Positions 25,411-36,567 of a stretch of DNA of 64,000 nucleotides are shown here, in pieces (positions within the stretch are counted from its first letter, which is position 1; each line of letters starts with the position of its first letter). The stretch spans positions 93,364,861 through 93,428,860 of the forward strand of contig OY740774.1 of assembly GCA_963513935.1 (NCBI GenBank), read 5' to 3'. Source of the DNA: Aphrophora alni (taxonomy: Eukaryota; Arthropoda; Insecta; Hemiptera; Aphrophoridae). A program made the position numbers and the translations under genes. Below the pieces are notes generated by a model, which saw nothing but the letters and a program-made list of their open reading frames with translations, did not search any database and had not been told where the DNA came from.

Positions 25411-25532
25411 ATCTAATATATTTAGTTTATTAATATTACACTCAACGATAATAACTTTCTCACCTCACATTGTTTATGATATTAAAGTTTGGTTTTCATT
25501 TTGTGTGTTTTAATAATTGTGAGACAGTCCAA

Positions 25533-25605
25533 AAGATGGGCTAGTGGTTTGAGGTCTCGCCTTGTGTGCACGAGGTTCAGAGTTCCATCCCTTCGGGGCT
25601 TAGAA
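25533..25605 (+). repeat. tRNA-derived SINE-like head
   Basis: An A-box-like GGGCTAGTGGTTTGAGG and a B-box-like GAGTTCCATCCC lie about 35 bases apart, flanked by CTCGCCTTG and CGGGGC, in tRNA order. Arms do not pair as a functional tRNA. No matching SINE body or tail is obvious downstream. Confidence 0.45.
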
Positions 25606-25789
25606 ACATTTCAGTGTTAATCCAGCATTGTGAGGTAAAGTGAATGTCAGCATCTTGAGCTACGATTAGTAGCGAATTCTAGTGACAAAGGCTAGAATTA
25701 TGACGACGAAAACTCGATGTGCTGACCACACATCACCCAATGTAAATTTAGCAGTCCTAAATGATGTATAAATTTTATTTGTACATTTT

Positions 25790-26690
25790 GTATAAGTTGA
25801 ATGAAGAAATGGACCAATCGGATGAAGAAAAAGATCAGAAGCGAGTTTGTTTATACGAAAACGAAAAACGATGTTTGGTAGGAATGAGGAAGGTAAGACC
25901 GATGTCCTGTCAGGCGATGGAATGTGCTGATGACATTTTATTAATAGCAAATTCGGATAGGTAACTTTAACAAGCGCGATGATTGAAGAACCAGAAAATT
26001 TAAAGGAAGAGAGTAAATTATAAAAAAAATATCAAGTCATGATGGTGGCGAAGACAGAAGAGCAGGTGGAACAGATAAGGATCGAATGCGGTGGACCCAC
26101 CTGACGCAGGTTGAAAGTTAGGGTATATGAGAACAATCATCATAAAGAGATTGGCAAAAAAACACAGATGGTCACCAAGCCTTACTATTCCTAGAGTTGT
26201 TGTGTATTTTGGCAAAATAGCAGTTAATATTGGCAAAAGACCAATATCTGGGTGTACTGAAGCCTACATTGGTAGACGGAAGTAAGAGCTGAACAGCGAC
26301 AAAGAATTATATAAGCAGAATCACCACAGCACAAATGAAGTGTCTAAGGATAGAACTTAGAATGGTAGGATACTAGGTGATTTTAAATAGACAACGATGA
26401 CTAAGACATTGGAGGTCCAGCAACTCCTGATTCAGACATATTGCTCGAATGGATGAAAATCAGAAGCGGAGACGATTCACAGAGCTAAGGCCATTGGGCA
26501 AATGCCCTGCAGGAAGAACAAAGACCACATAGGAGGAGGTGATAAAGGAGATCGCAACAATACGATGGACGAAAATGAAGAGAAAGAACTGGATCCAAAC
26601 AATTCCCTTACGGTCCACTATAGAAGAAGAAGAATACAACGAGAACTTTCACCTTCAAGTAATATAAAATCGAAGTTTATATAAATTATA
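25790..26690 (+). pseudogene. Non-LTR retrotransposon reverse transcriptase remnant
   Basis: Reverse transcriptase of non-LTR elements copies element RNA at the target nick. The frame ending at 25964 holds MECADDILLIANSD, matching the catalytic F/YADD motif (box C) of this RT type; ADD is at 25925-25933. Downstream, in shifting frames, YQVMMVAKTEEQ and LTQVES match the strand after box C, and 26437-26560 reads HIARMDENQKRRRF then PLGKCPAGRTKTT, matching the conserved H(I/V).RM...GRP...W tail of such ORF2 proteins. Numerous stops and frameshifts show it is dead; upstream fingers and the endonuclease are missing. ORFs on either strand here are shadows of this remnant. A related tail lies at 37.8-38.1 kb. 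Confidence 0.8.
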
Positions 26691-27002
26691 AATTTGGTGT
26701 TACATTAAGTATGTTATTTGTCCGAAATACGAAAGTTTTTAAAAATTGTAACGGAATTTGCTTAATGTATGTATTATATTCCCCAATAGTAAATATATAT
26801 TTTTTATTAAAATAAAAATATATTTATTATCTTCGATAAATATCATCGAGTTTTATAACATTAAAATACACGCTCTGTTCTAATTCATACTCCTATAACA
26901 GCAATGAATCACGCATTTATTATTTTTTTTAAGTAATTTAGAAAGCATGAGTAGCGTCATTTCACGACGGGGTAAATATAATCTAAATGTTTATAATCGT
27001 GT

Positions 27003-27375
27003 TATATCCTCATTTCATAACTTATACTTTTATAAGAGAATATGAACAATAGTCCCCCATAGTTCCTTATTCTCAAACCTTAAACAAACTTTTACAAATA
27101 AATTCAAAACTTAAATTTCTTTACACACGCGATATAGCCCTAGGTAGTCTGGGAAGTAGGCTACATATTTAGAGATATTATGATTATACCTGTAGGTACC
27201 CCATTGTTAATAACTCCGCCCTACCCTCCTCCCCATTTTCATCTTTCTTTATAATTTCATTCCGTGATATGAAGTATTAAAAATAAGAAAGTATTAGGAA
27301 AGCCTTTTTAATGTAAATTCCACTAAGAAGTTGCTGTATTAATTCTATGATTACTTTAGTTCGCTGGTGATCAAA
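27003..27375 (+). repeat. Segmental duplication unit A, left block
   Basis: Aligns with 29333-29660: CCTAACTTATA-like start, AACAAACTTTTACAAA, a CCATTGTTA segment followed by CCTCC, AGGAAAG, and TTAGTTC near the end. Diverged, with indels. Non-coding. Confidence 0.75.
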
Positions 27376-28030
27376 CAGTCACTTTGTATCTGATGATTAC
27401 AGTACGTAAAATACGCAAAAATGTTTCAGACAAATACTACGCAATAGTAGTTTTAATCTACGTTATATTTTGTACATCGATAAAAACTTTTTTTCCTAAA
27501 TATTTATAAATGCCGAATATGAAACTCTTATTCTCTACTATTTTCCAAACAGAATGCTACTTTTCATGCCCATTAGAAGTGCAGATTTTACAGCAATGAA
27601 AAAACCTCATGTAAAACCATAAATATCGACTGTCTCAAAATGGGCGCATTTTGACGGTACAATTTTTCAATTAAATAGCGATATCTTTTAACCCAATAGA
27701 CAGATTTTAGTGAAGCAAACTAAATTCGTTTAACAATTATGTTATTGTATAAGGAAAATTTTGTTAGATCTTAAATAGTTTTCTAATATAAGAGATTTTT
27801 CAAATATAGCGAAAATACCAAGTAATAATGCAAGGAAAATGTGTTATTAAATGATTTTAACTGTTGAGGAGCGTACATTCCTACTCAAACATATGTTTTA
27901 GTGTGGTGGAGCTTACACACAGATGTTCTACGACGATTCCAACCACAGTGTACGTTATAAGGTGTACGTTCCAAGGTGCTACGTTATAATGTAGTGCGGC
28001 AGTTGATTCTGGAAAATGCAGTTCCATGTT
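27376..28030. other. AT-rich DNA, no gene seen
   Basis: No match to unit B of the duplication was recognised, so this may be an insertion into unit A. No TIRs found. Confidence 0.4.
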
Positions 28031-28034
28031 ACGC

Positions 28035-28145
28035 TACAAAGGAAGACCATCAATTTTGAGAGAGGAGAAAATGTTAGAAAGTAAATGCTTTGAGATCAGA
28101 GAGTCATCTCAGCAGGTTGGTGTGCCTTTGTCAACGACCATAATA
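28035..28145 (+). pseudogene. Possible transposase HTH fragment
   Basis: A 34-codon stretch reads GRPSILREEKMLESKCFE then a QQVGVPLSTT segment. This matches the GRP-linker plus second helix-turn-helix of mariner/Tc1-type transposases (GRP...., then LG.S.ST). Nothing catalytic follows within 2 kb. The preceding 130 bases are also GC-richer than the surroundings, consistent with an inserted transposon piece. Short, so tentative. Confidence 0.4.
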
Positions 28146-28639
28146 CTTTAATGAAAGTAGTTTACAAGATCATATTAAATACTTTTAACTATTTTTGTTT
28201 TATTTACTGTCATCATCATATTCACATGGAAATTTGAATCACTATGTACTGGTCTAGCAGTATTTCGATTGAAGAAACTATATTAAATTGCATCTAGTTA
28301 AACTATATACAATTACACCGGTTTTAATTTAAACAATTTTATCGTAGAAATTTACTTTATAATATTTGTGCATTTACTATTAACATTTCTAGTTTTATTA
28401 AGTCATCAAACAAACTTTAATTTTAGTTTCAAGTACTTTTGAAATTTCAGAGAGCTTAAAACTGTTTTTTCCTTTAAATCAAAAGTATAGTGCGAAAATA
28501 AAGAACCTTCCGAGTCCAGCAGATGGTTAATCACTTTTCAAATTATTGGTATTTTATATCATAAATTACCTTTTGCAGATAACAATTAAATATCGAAAAA
28601 TTTAAAAAAATATATTTTACTTTATAATAAACATCCACT

Positions 28640-28900
28640 TTTGGAGCATACGGTCATTTAAAATATGTATAGAAACTAGTAATGATACGCCCTTCATCGT
28701 TCCAAATTTAGCGTTGAAGAAATAAATAATAAAACGTACTTTACCGGGTTGAACTAGTATTAAAAAGAGAAGGTTTTGTGAAGTATAACGGAACTAAAAT
28801 AACTTGATCCGATGGTTTTAAAAGGAAATACAGAGAAAATGGAAAAGTGTTTTGATAAATTATTAATTTGGCCGACTAAAGGTAGGAAGAGCGTTATTCA
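28640..28900 (+). repeat. Segmental duplication unit A, right block
   Basis: Aligns with 30105-30345: GCGTTGAA.AAATAAT, AGAAGGTTTTGTGAA, GGTTTTAAAAG.AAATACA and GACTAAAGG.AG. Same order and orientation as the left blocks. Confidence 0.8.
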
Positions 28901-29332
28901 TTTTCTAAAAACTATTTTTAAAAACTTCCCAAAGAACGAGTACGAGAAATTTAAATTTAAAGAACATAATTAAGTGGTAAAAGGTATGATAAGAAATTAG
29001 TCACATTGTTTTATTATTATTATAAAAGAAAACCAGTTTTATATATATAGGTTAGTAGATTAACTCAAATAAATTGTTTAAAATCTATCGCTAAACTGTT
29101 TGAAGTAGAAGGATGCTGTACACAAACCATTGACCTTCATAATAACTTTACAAAAAAATGTTATTATTTTATATATGAAAAATAGTTGTTAGGGTTGAAC
29201 AATATTAGTGCCTTGTCTAAAATTACTTAATAACTGAAACAATACATTTTTTTATGAAAAGTGAATAATAAACTAGAAGTTAGGGTTTTACGATGATTTA
29301 CAAATTAGCTGTGTGTTTTTAACTATTCTATT

Positions 29333-29660
29333 TCATCATTTCCTAACTTATATTTTTACAGTATGAAACATATTCCGCCATAGGTGCTTCTCTTAGCGTG
29401 AACAAACTTTTACAAACATGTTCAAAACTTTATTTATTTTCCTTTAACACGCAATGTATCTATAGGTACACTGGGACTACATGTTTAGTAATATTATTAT
29501 AATACCTGTAAACACTCCATTGTTACTCCCACTCCAATCCTCCTTTATTATTTATATTCGTGATAAGTTCTATAATACTGTAAAATTATAAGGAAAGTAT
29601 TTTTAATTTAAATTATCCAATTAAGTTGTTGTAATCATTTCATCTTACGTTAGTTCACTA
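29333..29660 (+). repeat. Segmental duplication unit B, left block
   Basis: Partner of 27003-27375, about 2.33 kb downstream in the same orientation. Confidence 0.75.
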
Positions 29661-30104
29661 AATTAGTAAAGCTGCTTACAAGTAACTAGAAAGATGATAT
29701 AATTTCACTATAAGAAGCTAATTTTTCATTAAATAACAAGTTGCAAATTATTTGCAATTACTAATTTTAATTATACTCTTTTTAAATACTTGAAATGTTT
29801 GTTTATGGAATCCTCTTCCAAATTTTCAAACATTTTATTCGAATTCAAATTTTCTCAACATATTTCTGAAGAAATAGCAATATTTGTTCACTTTAAACAT
29901 TATTAATTGCCTACACATTACTTTTAAATTGTTACATTTGTTTAAAATTTACTGGTTGAATTTATTCAATTATGAATAAAATATTGCAAACAGAAGCCGT
30001 TTTATTGATTTAATAACTTTTAGTAATAGTTAAATTAATTATAATTCTTTTGAGTTCTTATCTGAAAAGATTTATTTATACAATGTTTTCATACACTTCT
30101 AAAT

Positions 30105-30345
30105 ACATGACTATTTAAAGTGTATCTAGAAGTTGCAAGCAAGAGCATTGGTAATAATATGGCCTTCAAATGTAACGTTGAATAAATAATGAAACGTGCT
30201 TTGGCGGGATGAATTGGGATTAAAATGAGAAGGTTTTGTGAAATGCAAGAGAACTAGAATAATGTAAACGGTGGTTTTAAAAGAAAATACACAGTAAATG
30301 GAAAATATGTTGTTAAATATTAATTTGGCTGACTAAAGGCAGAAA
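30105..30345 (+). repeat. Segmental duplication unit B, right block
   Basis: Partner of 28640-28900, 1.46 kb downstream. The smaller spacing in unit B shows one unit gained or lost about 0.9 kb in the middle. Confidence 0.8.
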
Positions 30346-30569
30346 GAGTTTATTGAAAAAATATAATTTACAAAATATGTAGTTAAAACCACGCAACATT
30401 TGAATAGGTCCACGTCAAACGGCTATTTTATGTTCTTCATTCATTTTATACAAAAAATTTGTTTTCTTGTTATGACGGTTACTGTAAAAAATTACAATGT
30501 TGTGTAAGGACTAAAACTGCTCACCTCTATATATTTTAAAAAATCGAAAAAAAACGTCGAACGTCGAAA

Positions 30570-31185
30570 AAGGTTTGTACTTGTTTACAAGAAATTCGAA
30601 AAATATCGTTTACCAGAACTGCTCACCCATAAATATTTGTACTTGTTTAGAAGAAATTCGAACAAATATCGACCACCAGAACTGCTTACCTCTAAATGTT
30701 CTTGTTAACAAGAAATTCGAAAAAGTGTCGACCACCAGAACTGGCTCACCCTTAAATATTTGTACTTGTTTAGAAGAAATTCAAAAAATGTCGACCACCA
30801 GAACTGCTTACCCCTAAATGTAGGTACTTATTTAGAAGACATTCGAAAAAATGGTAACCACAAGAACTGCTCACCTCTAAATATTTGGACTTATTAACAA
30901 GAAATTCAAAAAATGTCAACCACTAGAACTAGTTCACCCTTAAATGTTTGTACTTGTTTAGAAGAAATTGGAAAAAATATCGACCACTAGAACCGGGCCA
31001 CCCTTAAATGTTGATACTTGTTTAGAAAAATTCGAAAAAATGTCGACCACCAAAACTGGTCACCCCTAAATGTTTGTACTTGTTAAGAAGTAATCGGAAA
31101 AAATGTCGACCACCAAAAATACTCACCCCTAAATATTTGGACTTGTTTAGAAGAAATTGGAAAAAAATGTGGACCACCAGATAAC
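30570..31185 (+). repeat. 62-63-bp minisatellite, about 10 copies
   Basis: The unit contains TTGTACTTGTTTAGAAGAAA, ATTCGAAAAA, TGTCGACCACCAGAACTG and CTCACCCCTAAAT. Unit anchors (GAAATT) occur at 30591, 30653, 30712, 30776, 30838, 30901, 30964, about 31027, about 31090 and 31153. Because most spacings are near 63, some frames stay open for 80 codons (30575-30817), which is why an ORF appears; I see no evidence that it is a protein. Confidence 0.95.
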
Positions 31186-31389
31186 AATTCTTTCACGATT
31201 TTGTAGAAAGACGAAGTTTGATCAAGCCATTATAATAATTAATAAAATTGATACGTGTTCCCATCATGAACATCCTATAGGCCTGCAGCTCACCCCCAAA
31301 AGTGCTCTGGAAATTGAAATAGTGACAGAGTCGAGACTACGAGACAAACCAATTTTAATCGAAATTATATAACCTGAGAAGCTTTCAGT

Positions 31390-31760
31390 TCAAAGTTACC
31401 CAAATTTACCCCATAGGAAGATGTTTCTTGAGAAGTTCGAAATTACATTTTTTACAATAACTTCCTTATTTGTCTTCGTAAAGAGGTAGGGTTGATACCA
31501 TTACATGCAAAATAGATATCTGCATATGTTTATATAATGTAGTGTATGTCCACATATGAACAAAAAACTATTTAAAATGTCCGCTATTTTGACATTTTCT
31601 ATTCGATTTTTCTGAACTTCAATCAGGTTCTACATGAGCACATTATAGTCCCCAATAGAAAATTATTTTCCTATCTTCATTTTTGTGGCCACTATCGTCC
31701 TTACGTACAGATTATAACGGCAACGAAGACAGATTTAGTATACTGGCTAAGTAAAAACAG
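31390..31760 (+). repeat. Long dispersed repeat family L, copy 3
   Basis: Matches copy 1 (16550-16620) in its first third, then copies 2 and 4 (AGGTTCTACATGAGCACATT, ACTGGCTAAGTAAAAA), so it joins the two halves into one repeat. TATTTTGACATTTTCTATTC lies in the middle. Confidence 0.7.
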
Positions 31761-32070
31761 AATATAAAATAGAAACTACTAGTTCGAATAGTCTAATAGC
31801 GTCAGAGAACAAGAATTGGTCTAGAGAGAATAACTGAAAGATAGGGTTCCAAGTCGGGACTGGATAAAGGAAAATGTGAATAGACCTATGATACCTTGGA
31901 ATTGTCACACATTTGTGGCCACTTGAGGAGCATTTCTTGTGAATTACTTAATGATACTTATATAAAGGAAAACTTTAAAAATTAGTCAATGAAACGTCGG
32001 TGTTGTTACAACAAATGTTTTGGTGTGGCCAACTGTGATTTTTCAATCGGTGATCGGGTGCGACAATCCT
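31761..32070. other. AT-rich DNA, no gene seen
   Basis: Contains CAATGAAACGTCGG at 31987, a weak relative of the GAAACGTC module without a clear CTGAAGATG partner. Confidence 0.4.
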
Positions 32071-32074
32071 GAGG

Positions 32075-32620
32075 TACCCAAACTGGATCTACCTTTTTAA
32101 TTTAGTCTTGGGTTAAATTCCTATCGGGCTTTCTTGACTAACTATTGTTCTCTTCCTGCCCTGACGCTCTTAGAGTATTTGAGAGCTTAGTGGGGGGGGG
32201 GGTCTTTATATAATACTCTTTTCTTTTTTTAAAGTAATGACCGGGCGCTTTTTCGCCTTTAAACAAAAAAATAAATCCATTCGTGATTATTATGATCGTA
32301 CTAACCATTTAAAAATTATGTTTACTTCAAAATGTAGTTTGATAGTTTATGAATAAATGTCCGCCTATTGGATCGGTTTTTTTTCCTCTTTATATTTAAA
32401 TCAGAACGTGGCAAAGTTACAGTCGGCTGGCTCCATGGTTCATGTTCACTAGGAATTCCGCACTCTTAAATGTAGGCATAATATCTGTACACCTACACAC
32501 AGAGCTAGCTTATTAACGAGATTGTTTCTTTGTCAAACACACCTACTCTCGTTGTTCTGTCACTATATAAAACACTGCCACTTGGAGCAGTAGCATCAGA
32601 TAACAATAAATTTCAATACA
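32075..32620 (+). repeat. Dispersed repeat family N, copy 1
   Basis: Aligns in order with 33920-34320: TTGTTCTCTTCC..CCTGA.GCT, TTTTCTT..TTTT, TAATGACC/CGATGACT, CTTTTCGC.TTTAAACAAA, then TTA(A)CGAGA.TTGTTTCT.TGTC and ACTGCCACTT. A G10 run (about 32192-32201) is present. Non-coding in this copy. Confidence 0.65.
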
Positions 32621-32694
32621 ATATAACATCGCACAAACAGTTTCAAAATAAAATGATGGTTGACTTTTAATAAACTTAAAACAGGATTTATTCA

Positions 32695-32860
32695 GGACTA
32701 AGTCCTTAAGGACTTGAGAGTCAACATTAATCTTAGTAATGATTGAGTTTCCCGCGAGGGACGAAGTAAATATTTGATTGCAACTTTAAATGTCGACCTG
32801 TGACATAGTGTTGTTTCTCAACAATGGGTTTAACCTTGGGGACATTAATTGTTGATACTT
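32695..32860 (+). repeat. Dispersed repeat family M, copy 3
   Basis: GAGTCAACATTAATCTTAGT and TTGTTTCTCAACAATGGGTT match copies 1 and 2. A further partial copy of its left end (GGGACTTGGGAGTAAAGATT) lies at about 32918-32970. Confidence 0.85.
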
Positions 32861-33079
32861 AATAAAACGGATTTGAAATTTAATTACATCAATACTTAAC
32901 AATATCTGGTCTCATCGGGACTTGGGAGTAAAGATTAATATAATTATCGACTATCCCGAGGGAGAATGACTGGATCAAATTAATTTATAAGTTCCCAAGA
33001 CAGTAATAATAAACAATAATGCGCAAACGTTCATAAGCACACAAATTTAATAAGATTCATTTTCAAAACGTATAAAGGG

Positions 33080-33790
33080 AACTCTGTCATTTACAAAAAA
33101 ATCAAAATTCAAATTATCTGAAAATTGGATATACAGATTTTTATGAAATATGACTTTCAAGCGTTTTAAATTTCGATTCGGGAGTTATAGGTTAAAAATA
33201 TAAAATGAACCCTGAGTAAAGTTCGAAAATCTCAATTTTTTTTTCTAACTATTTCCAACACATTATTTAATGAAGGCTGAAGTCAAATTAGAAAAATAAA
33301 TAAATTACAGTTAAGTAATTTGGGAAGGAGAAAAATTTGTAAATTAATCAAAAACCGTGAAATTGTTTTGTGCTTACGGTTTAGCAGTTTGCTCCGAATT
33401 TAAATGTCCCTTTTTTTCACACAGAAATTGTTCACGAAAAAACTTACTTTCGTTGTAAAATATTGAGCTTTCACAATGAGTTAGCTTCCACTTTTGAAAT
33501 CGACCGAAAATAGTTTCCTCTTTCTCCCAATCATAAACCAGTATCTTCGGAAAGATGGAATAAATTTTATTCGTATCCTTGCAGGCTACATTTTATCTAA
33601 ATTTGATTACAATTGATAAAACCATTTTTATAAAAACCAGAATTTTGTTCTCAAGGCATATAATAAAAAAAAACCCTCGATATGTGACCGAAATATGCAC
33701 ATAATATATAAAATGTTATTAAAATCGGACTATTAGTTTGTAGGGGGAGCCGGGTAACAGACAGACAGACATTATCTCAAAAAATCACTT
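33080..33790. repeat. Dispersed AT-rich repeat with CAGACAGACAGAC end
   Basis: The end carries ACAGACAGACAGAC (33758-33771), and internal strings (TCTAACTATT, ATTACAGTTAAGTAA) match the repeat at 40105-40830. No coding content. Confidence 0.5.
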
Positions 33791-33919
33791 TTTTGGCTTA
33801 GAGACATATCAACATTGATTTTGTTCCATCACTGACCCTATTAATTTATCTTTACATTTCTACCCTCAGAAACTCACTATAGTAAATACCGACGTCGCAA
33901 TCTCATGGGATCCTAGACT

Positions 33920-34320
33920 ACACCTTTTATCTATATAGTTTTTGGTTAGATCCCTCTCTTTCATCTCTCTTATTCGGTTTCTCTTTACTAACCTTTGTTC
34001 TCTTCCGATCCTGATGCTATATATTCGAAGGCGACGGGTCTTAAATTTATGTTCTTTTCTTCCTTTTTTATAAAGCGATGACTACTGAGAGACTTTTCGC
34101 TTTTAAACAAACAAATAAAAACTTACATTTCTATAAGAATACAAACAACTCCCTGGATCGTTTTGGTCCTGAAATTGCAGACCTTAAAGATGGAAATAAT
34201 TTCCGTTCATCTACGCTGAGTCAGCTTAACGAGACTTGTTTCTCTGTCGAAGAAACGACCGCCAGTAGGTCTTTTAAAAAAAAAAAAGAAAAAAAAGAAC
34301 TGCCACTTAGTTCTTATGAA
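33920..34320 (+). repeat. Dispersed repeat family N, copy 2
   Basis: Counterpart of 32075-32620. The 130-codon ORF at 34078 begins within it. Confidence 0.65.
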
Positions 34321-34470
34321 GCTTGGTGTAAAGCAAGCAGTTACCAAATCTGCATTTACTCAAACCTACCGTATGAATACCTTAACAAAGATAAGGACTT
34401 TGCAAAGGAACGTGGAGGGTGTTTTGTGTCGGCGAAATTTGAATCTACGACTAATATGCAACGCGAGTGA
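34078..34470 (+). other. 130-codon ORF inside repeat N, function unknown
   Basis: This is the longest ATG-initiated frame in the window. It starts MTTERLFAFKQTNKNLHFYK and contains a lysine-rich stretch (FKKKKEKKE) encoded by an A run, then a C-terminal half ending TTNMQRE. No signal peptide, membrane segment or domain that I recognise. Its first 70 codons overlap repeat family N, whose other copy (32230-32620) lacks the frame, so it is more likely chance or a repeat-encoded relic than a host gene. A 96-codon frame at 34316-34606 overlaps it. Confidence 0.25.
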
Positions 34471-34819
34471 AGTCGAGTGTTTAGTGAGGATACAACATGC
34501 AAACCAACATTTATTTGATAAAGCAGCATACAAGACAGAAAGCGATTTATCAGGACATCAGTTAGCGACAAATCAGTTGAAGACATTAAAACAGTTTTGT
34601 TCGTAGTCCTGCTAAATCTTACGTAAATAAAGTTTGAAAACAGTTACGAACTTCAATTATTACTTAAGATGACCACAGGTGATAACCTCAAAAGAAACGA
34701 TTTTGTTGTTGATATCGTGAATAACAATTTCTAAACTGTGAATATAACGTTCACTTTTTTACGTTCCAGGATACGTTAAACCAATGAATGAATTTGGGCA
34801 AATGAATATATTCACTGAC

Positions 34820-35310
34820 TATGAGCGTGATGTTATTAAAGTTAATGTGTAGTGAGTTCTGGCTGAAATCTCATATGATTGGTGGATTTTCTTTGCGGAA
34901 AGAACACTAAAATCTGACAACTATCTGGACATATTAAAACCGTTTTTTCTTACCTCAAATCAATAATGACAATATTATCTACCAACAAAATGCTGATACT
35001 CCACATTATGCAAACGTTTTTATATACTTTCTTGGTTTAATTCCATGGTCTAGGCACATTTCGTAATGAACACCTGTGGATTTTCTTTGCGGAAAGCACA
35101 CTAAAATATGACAACTATCTAGACATGTTAAAACCGTTTTTCTCACCTCAAATCAATAATAACAATATTATCTACCAACAAAATGCTGATACTACACATT
35201 ATGCAAATGTTTTTTATATAATTTCTTGGTATAATTCCATGGTCTAGGCACATTTCGTAATGAACACCTGTGGATTTTTGTGTAACAAAATTTGTACACA
35301 AAACCAATTC
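34820..35310 (+). pseudogene. Mariner-like transposase remnant with 194-bp internal tandem duplication
   Basis: In one frame, 34826-34970 reads RDVIKVNV, then WIFFAERTLKSDNYLDILKP, matching the S.KVNVWC...GPFFFAE.T.....YLD.L segment of Tc1/mariner-type transposases. Next YQQNADTPHYANV (34980-35018) matches FQQDGAPPHYA with the catalytic Asp changed, then IPWSRHIS and TPVDF match FP.RWIGR and the D-P-L-D-F end. The block 34883-35076 is repeated at 35077-35271 at about 93%. Each copy starts at GTGGATTTTCTTTGCGGAAA, and the original continuation GTGGATTTTTGTG follows the second copy, so duplication probably occurred at this short homology. Stops in both copies make it dead. Confidence 0.75.
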
Positions 35311-35349
35311 GTAGCATGTAACACTTAAAATAGCGAATAAGAGAAGCAG

Positions 35350-35408
35350 TAGTTGGTAGGGTAGCTAGAGCGCTCACAAGAAGTTAAGAGTTCGATCTTC
35401 ATTACAGA
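35350..35408 (+). repeat. tRNA-like pol III promoter (SINE head or tRNA relic)
   Basis: GGTAGGGTAGCTAGAGCGCTC (A-box region, 35356-35374) and GAGTTCGATCTTC (B box, 35388-35400) have tRNA-like spacing, followed by a T run at 35413. A GC-richer 200-base tract (35460-35640) follows and could be a SINE body. Confidence 0.45.
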
Positions 35409-35644
35409 CCTGTTTTTAATTTCTTTGTTAACTCAGAAAGGTTGTGATCCTATTGAATCTTCAGTCGCGCTTTAAGTTGGCAGTGCAATCGTGGTTACAC
35501 GGCTAACTGTAATCACAAAGCGGATTACCAACAACATGTCATTCAGATAGCAGTGCACAGCTGTCGCACCTACTGAGCTGGGACGATTTGTGCCAGGTGA
35601 CAGCAGTAGAGTCTCCGACAGTACGACAGGACTCGTGTTAGTCC

Positions 35645-36560
35645 TCCGAACTTATTTTATTGAGTGAAATTTTCCAAATTAACATGTCGGACTAAGTTTC
35701 AGGAATTGGCGTACACTAGATTCTCACTTGCTTTATTATATATTATTTATGCAGCTACTTTTATTATTACAATGTAAACCTTCCAAACAAATTTATTATG
35801 AATAACTGATTACGTAGAGTGGTATCTGGTTTAGATCTCATTTAGTATGGAGTGACCACGTTCCCTTTAGTCAACCCTTATGTTAGGTTAGCTTAATCCC
35901 GGTATCAAATTTAGTATTATTGCTCCCCAACAACCCTAACGCGATACAGTTGATAGCAGATCATACTTACGGTTCAAGGATCTTTGGGTTATGAGCCTAG
36001 TACGCTTTCATATTTTGAAATGCCTACATGTCAACCAATGAAAAACTGTCTAGAAAACTTAAGTTCACATATAGCTGTTGCGTTATATAGATTACGTCAC
36101 TTCTGATGTTCTGTACCGTGGGTGGTAAGAAATGTATTACTGATTAGATGTATGAAAAGTCACCTATCATTGAACTTCGCTAAAGCCAGAGGAAAACAAA
36201 GTTTCTTTAATTTTATTTATGTTCTATGTATTTAATTTCTTTGGTTTCGAAAATATCTTAAATTAAAACCGTCGAATTTTACGTATAAATACAAATAGTA
36301 AAAATATAAACATAATACATTTAGTTCTTATTACTTCAAATTTAAAGCATTAATATAACGTAATTACCCACGACACTCAACTACCCATTGAACATTATAC
36401 CACTGTTAATTACTTTGGTGTTACCCAAGATTAAGTTTATATCCTATCCTCGACGTATGGAAGCAAAATGAAATTAAACCATTAATAAATTATTAGAATT
36501 ACAACAGAGGCTGCAAGCTGTGCAATACAGTTGGGTAATTAACTGAACATTACGATCTGT
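35645..36560. other. AT-rich DNA, no gene seen
   Basis: No coding remnant recognised. The last 40 bases (ACTGAACATTACGATCTGTG) match the end of the satellite array that follows (CAACATTACGAGCTGTAG at 37524), as expected for array edges. Confidence 0.5.
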
Positions 36561-36567
36561 GGTTACA

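Noticed and set aside
25666..25950. 94-codon minus ORF
   Set aside because: Antisense shadow of the plus-strand RT remnant with the ADD motif.
30570..31185. CRISPR-like array
   Set aside because: The repeats are contiguous 62-63-bp units without unique spacers, in a eukaryotic context.
35350..35408. Intact tRNA gene
   Set aside because: A- and B-box-like strings are present, but the acceptor and anticodon arms do not pair.
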